This document shows positions 1-7,043 of a stretch of DNA of 19,340 bases, one piece after another (position 1 is the first letter of the stretch; each line of letters opens with the position of its first letter). Position numbers and translations under genes: made by a program. The DNA comes from 66-474 sp035606235. Lineage in GTDB: Bacteria > Pseudomonadota > Gammaproteobacteria > Xanthomonadales > Rhodanobacteraceae. The DNA lies in contig DATNFU010000002.1 of the NCBI GenBank assembly GCA_035606235.1, positions 1-19,340 on the forward strand, given 5' to 3'. Below the pieces are notes generated by a model, which ran no database searches, had not been told where the DNA came from, and worked only from the letters and a program-made list of their open reading frames with translations.

Positions 1-693
<693 letters not shown>

Positions 694-696
694 GGA

Positions 697-1362
697 TCAG
701 CGATTGTGGGTGGTGGAAGCCGGGGCCGGCACTGTCGGCGGCGGCATCGTCGTGGATGCCGGCGGCGCGGCGATGGAAGCGCCGGCCGCCGGTGCGCTTG
801 CAGCCTTGGCGGGCGCGGCCTTCGCCGGTTTCGGTTTGGGCTGCAAGGTCAGATGTACCTGGCCGCCGCCGCCGGATTCACCACTGATCTGGCCGCTGTC
901 GGTGTTGTAGGTGAGCTTTTCACCGTGAAAGGAGCCTTTGCCTTCCTGCACCACATTGGCATTGCCGGTCAGCACCACGGTGTTCTGCGAAACGGTGTAG
1001 TCAATCGTGTTGGCCGCGCCGTGCACCATGCTGCCGTCATCCAGTTTCTGTTGCATGTGCGCGGGCGTGCCGGTCAGCACCACGCGCTGCACCTGGTTGT
1101 TCTGGTCGAAGTAGCCGACGGCGTTGTCGCCGTCGGCATGCAGCGTGCCCTGGTCGATCTTGACATTGCCGGTGAAGGTCGTCTTGCCGCTTTCCTGGCT
1201 GCCGGCGAACGAGTTGGCGTTGACATTGACCGGCTGGTCGCGGTCGGCCTGGGTGGCTTGCGCACCTGTACAGGCGAAGATCGCGGCGAGCGCCAGTGCG
1301 AGCGGTGCCGCCCGCAGCAGGTCAATGCTTCCGCGGTTGCGGCGTAAGCGTGGCATGGACAT
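697..1362 (-). CDS. lptA: LPS transport periplasmic protein LptA
   Basis: LptA is the periplasmic bridge protein that carries LPS between LptC at the inner membrane and LptD at the outer membrane. The 221-aa product starts with a signal peptide (basic MSMPRLRRNR, then a hydrophobic run, probable cleavage after GAQA near residue 36). An OstA/LptA beta-jellyroll domain follows at about residues 43-160, with repeats such as FTGNVKIDQGTLHADG and VVLTGNANVVQEG. The last ~50 residues are a Lys/Ala/Pro/Ser/Thr-rich tail absent from short family members and probably disordered. The start overlaps the lptC end by 41 bases; ATGs at 1362 and 1356 are both possible. Identification rests on the domain and on its place between lptC and lptB. 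Confidence 0.93.
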   Translation of the reverse strand: MSMPRLRRNRGSIDLLRAAPLALALAAIFACTGAQATQADRDQPVNVNANSFAGSQESGKTTFTGNVKIDQGTLHADGDNAVGYFDQNNQVQRVVLTGTPAHMQQKLDDGSMVHGAANTIDYTVSQNTVVLTGNANVVQEGKGSFHGEKLTYNTDSGQISGESGGGGQVHLTLQPKPKPAKAAPAKAASAPAAGASIAAPPASTTMPPPTVPAPASTTHNR

Positions 1363-1897
1363 CGGCGAGCAACTCCAGCGAGTGGGTATTCATGTCGGCC
1401 TTCATGCCGACGCCGCGCAGTATAGAGCCGGTCTGCTGAATCACGCTGGGCGCCGCCGAAGCCATGCGTTTTTCCTGCGTCCAGACAGTGGCGTCGGCGG
1501 TATGCACCTCGGCCGGTTTGGTCGCGGCCGTTGCGGGACGCAGCATGTCCACCTTGCCGATCAGCTTCAGCAGCGAATTGTCGGCGCTCACCCAGCCATA
1601 TTGCGAGGTGCCGTGCCAGTCGGCGCCATTGCTGCCGACAATCACGAACTTCGGCGCGTTGACATACAGCGAGTCGTCGCCCTCGCGGCGCGCGAGATAC
1701 GGCGAGGTCAGATGGAAGGACGGCGAGCCATCCTCGCCCAATGCATCCAGCGTGAAATCAGTGAGGGTGTAACTGGAACGCGGTGGCCCGACCATCTCGC
1801 TGGGTTTCGGCGGCGGGCGCAACCACCAGATCAGCAGTTGCGTGGCCGCGGCGGCGATCAGCAGCACCAGACCTAAAAGAATGTTTCGCCGATCCAT
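1322..1897 (-). CDS. lptC: LPS export bitopic membrane protein LptC
   Basis: LptC receives LPS from LptB2FG and passes it to LptA. The 191-aa product has one N-terminal membrane anchor (about residues 6-26, ILLGLVLLIAAAATQLLIWW) followed by a periplasmic OstA-like domain, with family features such as YTLTDFTLDALGEDG, LTSPYLARREG and WVSADNSLLKLIGKVDM. The ATG at 1897 is chosen because it puts MDRRN directly before the anchor. The frame extends about 20 residues upstream, but those residues (MEIRKCQQNH...) do not look like LptC. No clear Shine-Dalgarno precedes the start. A 174-base gap separates it from kdsC, unusual for genes often closely spaced. Confidence 0.92.
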   Translation of the reverse strand: MDRRNILLGLVLLIAAAATQLLIWWLRPPPKPSEMVGPPRSSYTLTDFTLDALGEDGSPSFHLTSPYLARREGDDSLYVNAPKFVIVGSNGADWHGTSQYGWVSADNSLLKLIGKVDMLRPATAATKPAEVHTADATVWTQEKRMASAAPSVIQQTGSILRGVGMKADMNTHSLELLADVHATLTPQPRKH

Positions 1898-2071
1898 CAG
1901 GGACCACTTTGGTTGAGAGGATTGAACATGGTTCTGCTGACACTTCCGGATTTCCACAACCTCCCATCAAGCCCGTGCCGCGCAAGGATTCGATGGTGCC
2001 GCGCTCGATCATCCTGATCTGACCAGGCGCCCCGACCCTCGGCGCCCCGCCTCATGACTTCGGTCTTTCGT
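1898..2071 (-). other. 174-base gap between kdsC and lptC
   Basis: No gene is supported here. Read on the minus strand it holds two GGCGCC hexamers (at 2027-2032 and 2042-2047) flanking CCGACCCTC, a weak hairpin, and further down TTGATGGGAGGTTGTGGAAA, about 80-100 bases before the lptC start. The space could carry a separate lptCAB promoter; in E. coli this operon has an internal envelope-stress promoter, but I see no convincing sigma-E or sigma-70 match. Confidence 0.3.
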
Positions 2072-2623
2072 TCAAGGGGACTCGAGCCAGTTATCCAGCT
2101 CCGCTTGCAGTTTGCCCTGCGCAAGCAAAAGCAAATCGCAGATTTCGCGCACTGCGCCGCGCCCGCCGGCAAGCTTCGTGCACCAGTGCGCGCGTTCGAT
2201 CACCCACGGGTGCGCGTTGGCGACCGCGATCGCGAAACCGGCCGCGCCCATGGCGCGCAGGTCGGTCAGATCATCGCCGGCGAAGGCGGCGTGTTCGGCG
2301 GAAAAGTTCGCGCCGTGCAGCAGATCGGCAAGGCAAGCCCGCTTGTCGGATTGGCCTTGATACACGTGATCGATGCCCAGCTCCTCGGCGCGCAGCGCAA
2401 CCACATGACTGACGCGTGCGCTGACCAGCGCGACATCCACCCCATGCGCCATCACTCGTTTCAGGCCGTGACCGTCCTGCACGTTGAAGGCCTTCCATTC
2501 GTGGCCGTCCTCGCCGTACAGCAGCCGGCCATCGGTCAGCGTGCCGTCCACGTCCAGCGCGAGCAGCCTGATTCTGGCGGCGCGCGCAAGGATGTCCTGC
2601 GGAATGTCGGAGAGGTAGGGCAT
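2072..2623 (-). CDS. kdsC: 3-deoxy-D-manno-octulosonate 8-phosphate phosphatase KdsC
   Basis: KdsC hydrolyses Kdo 8-phosphate to Kdo, the inner-core sugar of LPS, in the cytoplasm. It belongs to the HAD superfamily, C0 type without a cap. The 183-aa product has motif I ALDVDGTLTDG (nucleophile D24, acid/base D26), the DGHGLKR region, the motif II area VALVSAR, the SDKRACL lysine region and motif IV FAGDDLTDL. The ATG at 2623 overlaps the kdsD stop (TGATG), so the two are translationally coupled. A TTG one codon earlier is also possible. Length and motif order match the family. Confidence 0.96.
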   Translation of the reverse strand: MPYLSDIPQDILARAARIRLLALDVDGTLTDGRLLYGEDGHEWKAFNVQDGHGLKRVMAHGVDVALVSARVSHVVALRAEELGIDHVYQGQSDKRACLADLLHGANFSAEHAAFAGDDLTDLRAMGAAGFAIAVANAHPWVIERAHWCTKLAGGRGAVREICDLLLLAQGKLQAELDNWLESP

Positions 2624-3642
2624 CAAACCACGCGAGCGCGCATCAGGTCATGGATGTTCAGCGCACCGACCACGCGGTGTTCGGGATCGATCACGATCAA
2701 GGCGTGGATCTTGTGCGCGTCCATCACCTGCGCGGCTTCGGCGGCGAGCTTGTCCGGGCCGATGGTTTTCGGTGTGCGTGTCATCAACTGCGCCACCGGT
2801 GCGCCGCGCATGTCCACGCCGTCGTCGTCCAGCGCGCGGCGCAAGTCGCCGTCGGTGAACACGCCGAGCAGGTGACGTTCGGCATCCACGATCGCGGTCA
2901 TGCCCAAGCCCTTGCGCGACATCTCCATCAGCGCTTCGGTGAGGGTGGCGCTTTCGCGCACCTGCGGAATGGCTTCGCCGGTGTGCATCAGATCTTCGAT
3001 CTTCAGCAGCAGCCGGCGGCCAAGCGAACCGGCCGGATGCGACATCGCGAAATCTTCGGCGGTAAAGCCGTGGGCTTCCAGCAGTGCGATCGCCAGCGCG
3101 TCGCCCATCACCAGCGCCGCAGTGGTGCTGGCGGTGGGTGCCAGGCCGAGCGGGCAGGCTTCCGCCGAGACGCTGACATCCAGATGCACATCGGCTTCCC
3201 GCGCCAGCGAGGATTGCGGCCGACCGGTCATCGCGATCAGCGGATTGCCCTGTCGCTTGATCAGCGGCAGGATGGTCAGCAACTCTTCGGTTTCACCCGA
3301 ATAGGACAGTGCCAGCACCACGTCGTCAGCGGTGATCATGCCCAGATCGCCGTGGCTGGCCTCGCCCGGATGCACAAAGAACGCGGGCGTGCCGGTGGAG
3401 GCGAGGGTGGCGGCGATCTTGCGCGCGATGTGGCCGGATTTGCCCATGCCGGTTACCACCACCCGGCCTTCGCAGGCCAGGATCAGCCGGCAGGCGCGCA
3501 CGAACTCGCCGTCCACGCGCGACTCCAGCGCGCGGATCGCGTTGGCTTCGGTCGCGATGACGGTGTGCGCGCTGCGCGCGAGCGTGTCACTGGCGGGATG
3601 GGGATGCACGTCAGGTTTGGCTTCCGCGATCAAGGCATTCAT
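2623..3642 (-). CDS. kdsD: D-arabinose 5-phosphate isomerase KdsD
   Basis: KdsD interconverts ribulose 5-phosphate and arabinose 5-phosphate, the first step of Kdo synthesis. The 339-aa product has an N-terminal SIS domain (about 45-190) with GMGKSGHIARK, the family signature HPGEASHGDLG (91-101) and SYSGETEEL (113-121). Two CBS domains follow (about 218-275 and 285-338), ending in HDLMRARVV. The ATG at 3642 is chosen because it is preceded by AGGGA at good spacing; the open frame continues upstream for 28 residues that do not resemble the family. It heads the kdsD-kdsC-lptCAB cluster, an order also seen in Enterobacteria and Pseudomonas. Confidence 0.96.
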   Translation of the reverse strand: MNALIAEAKPDVHPHPASDTLARSAHTVIATEANAIRALESRVDGEFVRACRLILACEGRVVVTGMGKSGHIARKIAATLASTGTPAFFVHPGEASHGDLGMITADDVVLALSYSGETEELLTILPLIKRQGNPLIAMTGRPQSSLAREADVHLDVSVSAEACPLGLAPTASTTAALVMGDALAIALLEAHGFTAEDFAMSHPAGSLGRRLLLKIEDLMHTGEAIPQVRESATLTEALMEMSRKGLGMTAIVDAERHLLGVFTDGDLRRALDDDGVDMRGAPVAQLMTRTPKTIGPDKLAAEAAQVMDAHKIHALIVIDPEHRVVGALNIHDLMRARVV

Positions 3643-3760
3643 TGTCGTTCCCTGGCAGTTGGCGTGTTTCAGTAACGGCATGATGTGGCGGAGCATCGTT
3701 TTTGCGCCCCAGGGTCCGCCTGCCACTGAACAGACCCGTCATTTCCGTTAAGATGCCACG

Positions 3761-3788
3761 TTTGCAGATGATGCTTCTATTCTATCTT
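3761..3788 (+). promoter_or_regulatory. possible sigma-70 promoter for ibaG-murA
   Basis: TTTGCA (3761-3766), a 16-base spacer and TATCTT (3783-3788) lie in a short AT-rich island within GC-rich DNA, about 70 bases before the ibaG start in the divergent gap from kdsD. The match is moderate and no start site is known, so this is inference from base composition and spacing. Confidence 0.3.
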
Positions 3789-3854
3789 GTTCCAACGTGT
3801 TGGCCCGTGTCGCTGTTGACAGCCGCGGCCGGCGCGAAGGTTCCCGCCCCCATC

Positions 3855-4091
3855 ATGAATGCCGACGCAATCCAGAATCTGATCGAGCAGGGCCTGCCGG
3901 GGGCGCGCGCACAAGTGCACGGCCCGGACGGCGTGCACTTCGAGGCGCGGGTGGTTTCGGCCGCGTTCGCCGGCAAACCGACGCTGGCCCGCCATCGCAT
4001 GGTGTACGCGACATTGGGCGCGCTGATGGGCGGCGAAATTCATGCGCTGGCGCTGAAGACCGTGACGCCGGAGGAGATAGGGCGGGAGTAG
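3855..4091 (+). CDS. ibaG: BolA family protein IbaG
   Basis: This is a 78-aa BolA/IbaG-type protein; family members bind monothiol glutaredoxins and iron-sulfur clusters and affect envelope and acid stress. The frame has MNADAIQNLIEQGLPGA, the ligand-loop region VHGPDGVHFEARVVS, then LARHRMVYATLGALMGGEIHALALKTVTPEE, the typical BolA helix-turn and C-terminal strand. The frame extends upstream to 3702, but residues before MNADA are not family-like. Position directly before murA is the common gammaproteobacterial arrangement; the mla genes often upstream of it are absent, being replaced by divergent kdsD. Its stop is TAG within GTAG, followed by a small hairpin (CCGCT-TCGAT-AGCGG, 4100-4114). 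Confidence 0.92.
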   Translation: MNADAIQNLIEQGLPGARAQVHGPDGVHFEARVVSAAFAGKPTLARHRMVYATLGALMGGEIHALALKTVTPEEIGRE

Positions 4092-4246
4092 GTGGCAGGC
4101 CGCTTCGATAGCGGAAGTGGAAAGCGGGCCGCTCGCTGCGCTCGCTCAGTGGGGAGTTGGAGTGCGGAATTCCCTGAAAGTTACCGATCCGGACACATCG
4201 CTGTTCTTCTCCCACCTCCCACTTCCCATTCCCCGCTCCCATTGCC
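4092..4246 (+). repeat. repeat-derived leader between ibaG and murA
   Basis: The gap has a purine-rich part with AAGTGGAAAGCGGGC (4114-4128), then GCTCGCTGCGCTCGC (4131-4145), whose exact reverse complement recurs inside pgeF at 18817-18831. It ends in a pyrimidine-rich tract of CCCAC/CCCATT-like units (about 4205-4240) that stops a few bases before the murA ATG. A related purine tract, containing AAGTGGGAAGCGGGC (5521-5535), follows murA in inverse orientation relative to the pyrimidine tract. Similar CCC-type short tandem repeats are dispersed in Xanthomonadales. No Shine-Dalgarno is present. Confidence 0.6.
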
Positions 4247-5506
4247 ATGGCAAAGATAGTCATCTCCGGCGGCACCTCCTTGAACGGCGAAGTCTGGATC
4301 TCCGGCGCCAAGAACGCCGTGCTGCCGATCCTGGCCGCCTGCCTGCTCGCCGACGAGCCGGTAACGATCGGCAATGTGCCGCATCTGCACGACGTCACCA
4401 CCACGATGGAGCTGCTCGGCCAGATGGGCGCGCAACTGATCGTGGACGAGCGCATGAAGATCCACGTGGATCCGCGCTCGACCGACCGTTTCTTCGCGCC
4501 TTACGATCTGGTCAAGACCATGCGCGCATCGATCGTGGTGCTGGGGCCGCTGATCGCGCGCTACGGCCAGGCCGAAGTCTCGTTGCCGGGTGGTTGCGCG
4601 ATCGGCTCCCGGCCCGTGGATCAGCACATCAAAGGGCTGCAGGCGCTGGGCGCGGAGATCACCGTCGAGAATGGCTACATCAAGGCCCGCGCCAAACGCC
4701 TGAAAGGTGCGCACATCGTGATGGACGTGGTCACCGTCACCGGCACCGAGAACATCATGATGGCGGCGACGCTGGCTTGCGGCACCACCGTTATCGAGAA
4801 TGCCGCGCAGGAGCCCGAAGTGGTGGATCTGGCCAATTGCCTGATCGCGATGGGTGCGAGGATCGACGGCGCCGGCACCGCCACGCTGGTGATCGAAGGG
4901 GTGGAACGCCTGCACGGCGCGCACTACGAGGTGCTGCCCGATCGCATCGAAACCGGCACGTTTCTGGTAGCTGGCGCAATTACCGGCGGCCGCGTACTGG
5001 CCAAGCGCGCGCGCGCCGACACCATGGATGCGGTGCTGCTCAAACTCGAAGAGGCCGGCGCGCACATCAACACCCATGCCGAATCGATCGAACTCGACAT
5101 GCGCGGCAATCGTCCGAAAGCGGTGGACATCACCACCGCGCCGTACCCGGCGTTCCCGACCGACATGCAGGCGCAATTCACCGCCCTGAATTGCGTCGCT
5201 GAAGGCACCGGCGTGATTACCGAAACCGTTTTCGAAAACCGCTTCATGCACGTGCACGAGCTGCATCGCCTTGGCGCCGACATCAAGCTGGAAGGCAACA
5301 CCGCGGTGATCCGCGGTGTCGATGGCATGTCCGGAGCGCCCTTGATGGCGACCGATCTGCGCGCTTCGGCATCACTGGTGCTGGCCGGCCTGGTCGCGCA
5401 GGGCGACACCACCGTGGACCGCATCTATCATATCGATCGCGGTTACGAGTGCATCGAGGAAAAACTCGGAATGCTCGGCGCGCAGATCCGGCGGTTGCCT
5501 GGTTGA
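4247..5506 (+). CDS. murA: UDP-N-acetylglucosamine 1-carboxyvinyltransferase MurA
   Basis: MurA transfers enolpyruvate from PEP to UDP-GlcNAc, the first committed step of peptidoglycan synthesis in the cytoplasm. The 419-aa product is full length. It has the substrate-binding K22-N23 pair (SGAKNAVLPI), the loop PGGCAIGSRPVDQH with the catalytic cysteine at C117 (the fosfomycin target, so not a Cys-to-Asp resistant type), and PTDMQAQ with the general base D306. The start codon follows a pyrimidine repeat (CCCGCTCCCATTGCC) with no purine-rich ribosome site, so initiation may be leaderless-like or rely on ribosomal protein S1. It lies downstream of ibaG as in many gammaproteobacteria. Confidence 0.98.
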   Translation: MAKIVISGGTSLNGEVWISGAKNAVLPILAACLLADEPVTIGNVPHLHDVTTTMELLGQMGAQLIVDERMKIHVDPRSTDRFFAPYDLVKTMRASIVVLGPLIARYGQAEVSLPGGCAIGSRPVDQHIKGLQALGAEITVENGYIKARAKRLKGAHIVMDVVTVTGTENIMMAATLACGTTVIENAAQEPEVVDLANCLIAMGARIDGAGTATLVIEGVERLHGAHYEVLPDRIETGTFLVAGAITGGRVLAKRARADTMDAVLLKLEEAGAHINTHAESIELDMRGNRPKAVDITTAPYPAFPTDMQAQFTALNCVAEGTGVITETVFENRFMHVHELHRLGADIKLEGNTAVIRGVDGMSGAPLMATDLRASASLVLAGLVAQGDTTVDRIYHIDRGYECIEEKLGMLGAQIRRLPG

Positions 5507-5559
5507 AAACCGGGAGTTGAAAGTGGGAAGCGGGCGGAGCAATCGCGCCGCAGTTGCTT
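5507..5559. repeat. purine repeat and weak hairpin between murA and the DUF3108 gene
   Basis: These convergent ends are separated by a GGGAGTTGAAAGTGGGAAG-type tract (about 5513-5530), related to the tract in the murA leader. Then AGCAA / TTGCT arms (5538-5542 and 5554-5558) are followed by TTTTATT, which could be a weak intrinsic terminator for murA. The stem is only five base pairs. Confidence 0.35.
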
Positions 5560-6282
5560 TTATTGCCTGTTTGCCGCTCCAGTTTCGTAGCTCTGAAGCT
5601 TCAACGTGAAATCACCGTTGTCGTGCTGCGACACTTCCACCGGTACCGGCAACTTGCCTGGCACGAACCACGCGTCGAAAGCACCGCTCTTGTCGGTGCG
5701 TGCCACATGCACCGCGTCGGCATAATCGCCGGATGGCACGCTGATCGCGTTTTTGCCGCGGGCCGCGAAGTGCTGCAGGTCCACGCGGTCGCGCACCGCG
5801 ACCGGCAAGACAAATTCGCGCTTGCCCGCGGCCAGTTCGGCGGCGATCGCCAGCACGATGGTGTGCCGTTCCACGGTGCCTGCCTGTGCGGGATAACGAT
5901 GCTCGCCCTTGTCGTTGACCACGATGATGTTGCTCGACCAGTCGAAGCGCACGTTGCGCTGCTTGTGCCTGATCGCCGCATCCATCGAGTAGTCGTAGTT
6001 CAGGCCTTCGGGCACATCGCCTTTCCAGCGAAACGTGGACGTCTCGCGCGCGTCGGCGCCGAGCAGCGCGGCCATGCCGGAAGTGCCCTTGCTGTCGGTG
6101 GTGAATGTCCACGCCCCATCACCGGCGGGCGCGAGCGTCATGGTCGCTTCGCCAATCGGCGTATCGCCCTGCAGCAACTGATAGCGCGCGGTGAACGCTG
6201 GCAACGGTGCCGCCAGCACGCTGCCGGCGAACAGCAGCGCGGCGGCGACAGGAACAATCTTGACTAGCCGGTTCGTATTCAT
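5560..6282 (-). CDS. DUF3108 domain-containing periplasmic protein
   Basis: The 240-aa product has a clear signal peptide (MNTNRLVKIV, a hydrophobic stretch, cleavage near residue 24 before APLPAF) and a mature domain of the DUF3108 type: ARYQLLQGDTPIGEATMTL, TFRWKGDVPEGLNYDYSMD, and a C-terminal strand-rich part with AWFVPGKLPVPVEVSQHDNGDFTLKLQSYE. Related proteins in Xanthomonadales lie next to purN. No biochemical function is established; a beta-rich periplasmic or lipid-binding role is only a guess. The ATG at 6282 is chosen because it starts the signal peptide; upstream frame residues are arginine-rich and not convincing. It lies 65 bases downstream of purN on the same strand. Confidence 0.85.
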   Translation of the reverse strand: MNTNRLVKIVPVAAALLFAGSVLAAPLPAFTARYQLLQGDTPIGEATMTLAPAGDGAWTFTTDSKGTSGMAALLGADARETSTFRWKGDVPEGLNYDYSMDAAIRHKQRNVRFDWSSNIIVVNDKGEHRYPAQAGTVERHTIVLAIAAELAAGKREFVLPVAVRDRVDLQHFAARGKNAISVPSGDYADAVHVARTDKSGAFDAWFVPGKLPVPVEVSQHDNGDFTLKLQSYETGAANRQ

Positions 6283-6347
6283 GGGCCACAGTCTGCGGCG
6301 CATTCTCTGAATGCTTGCCATCGCGGCATCGCCATGCGAGCGGGCAC

Positions 6348-7043
6348 TCAGGTATGCAAGCGGCCGCTCCGGTCCAGCCGCAACGGGGCCGATAGCGGAC
6401 CGCCATTCGCTTGCACCACGCCGTCGCGAAGCGCGATGTGGCCGCGCGCGATCGCATCCACGCAAGTCACCAGCAGGTGATGTTCCCGCGCGAGCAAGCG
6501 CCCGGCCAGGGCTTCCTCGTCATCGTCGGCGTGAATCGGAATGTGCACCTGCGCGATTACCGGGCCGCCATCCAGTTCGGCGGTGACGAAATGCACGCTG
6601 GCGCCATGTTCGGCGTCGCGCGCGGTGATCGCGCGCCGGTGCGTGTGCAGCCCCCGGTACTTCGGCAACAGCGAGGGATGGATGTTGATGATGCGGCCCT
6701 GCCATTGCTCGACCACGCGCGCATCCAGGATGCGCATGAAGCCGGCCAGCACCACCAGCTTCGCACCGCTGTCGGCCACGCGCGCGAACAGCGCTTCGTC
6801 AAAGGCCCGACGCGAGGCGAAACTTTTCGGATCCAGCGCCAGCGTGGGAATGCCATGCGCCTCGGCGCTGCGCAATGCCGGCGCGTCGGCTCTGTCGCTT
6901 GCCACCAGCGCGAACTCGATCGGCAATGCGCCGGCTTCGCGTGCGGCGATCAGTGCACCGAGATTGCTGCCGCGGCCGGAGACAAGGACGGCGATCGGGA
7001 GGGGCCCGGGATTCGGGATTCGGGGCTCGGGCGCGCCGTTCAC
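6348..7043 (-). CDS. purN: phosphoribosylglycinamide formyltransferase PurN with repeat-derived N-terminus
   Basis: PurN transfers a formyl group from 10-formyl-THF to GAR in purine synthesis. Seen: the phosphate loop VSGRGSNL (21-28), VVLAGFMRIL, INIHPSLLPKYRG with catalytic N120 and H122, and HFVTAELDGGPVIAQ with D158. These residues are each 14 higher than the E. coli N106/H108/D144 numbering as I recall it, so the N-terminus is about 14 residues longer than usual. The extra residues (MNGAPEPRIPNPGP) are encoded by a CGGGATT-type heptamer repeat. The start is GTG at 7043, overlapping the purM stop as GTGA. No other start codon exists in frame before the conserved IAVLVSGRG strand, so the extension is probably translated. 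Confidence 0.95.
   Translation of the reverse strand: MNGAPEPRIPNPGPLPIAVLVSGRGSNLGALIAAREAGALPIEFALVASDRADAPALRSAEAHGIPTLALDPKSFASRRAFDEALFARVADSGAKLVVLAGFMRILDARVVEQWQGRIINIHPSLLPKYRGLHTHRRAITARDAEHGASVHFVTAELDGGPVIAQVHIPIHADDDEEALAGRLLAREHHLLVTCVDAIARGHIALRDGVVQANGGPLSAPLRLDRSGRLHT
7007..7031. repeat. heptamer tandem repeat (CGGGATT type) inside the purN start region
   Basis: On the plus strand the sequence reads CGGGATT, CGGGATT, CGGGGCT, CGGG: three 7-base units and a partial fourth. Such GGGATTCGGGATT tracts are common between genes in Xanthomonadales. Here the repeat lies within coding sequence and on the minus strand encodes PEPRIPNPG of PurN. Confidence 0.8.

Noticed and set aside
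1950..1985. Similarity between the lptC and rluD upstream sequences (TTGATGGG-GG-TGTGGAA)
   Set aside because: Two partial G/T-rich matches with different spacing in one window are not enough to propose a shared regulator; chance similarity is plausible.
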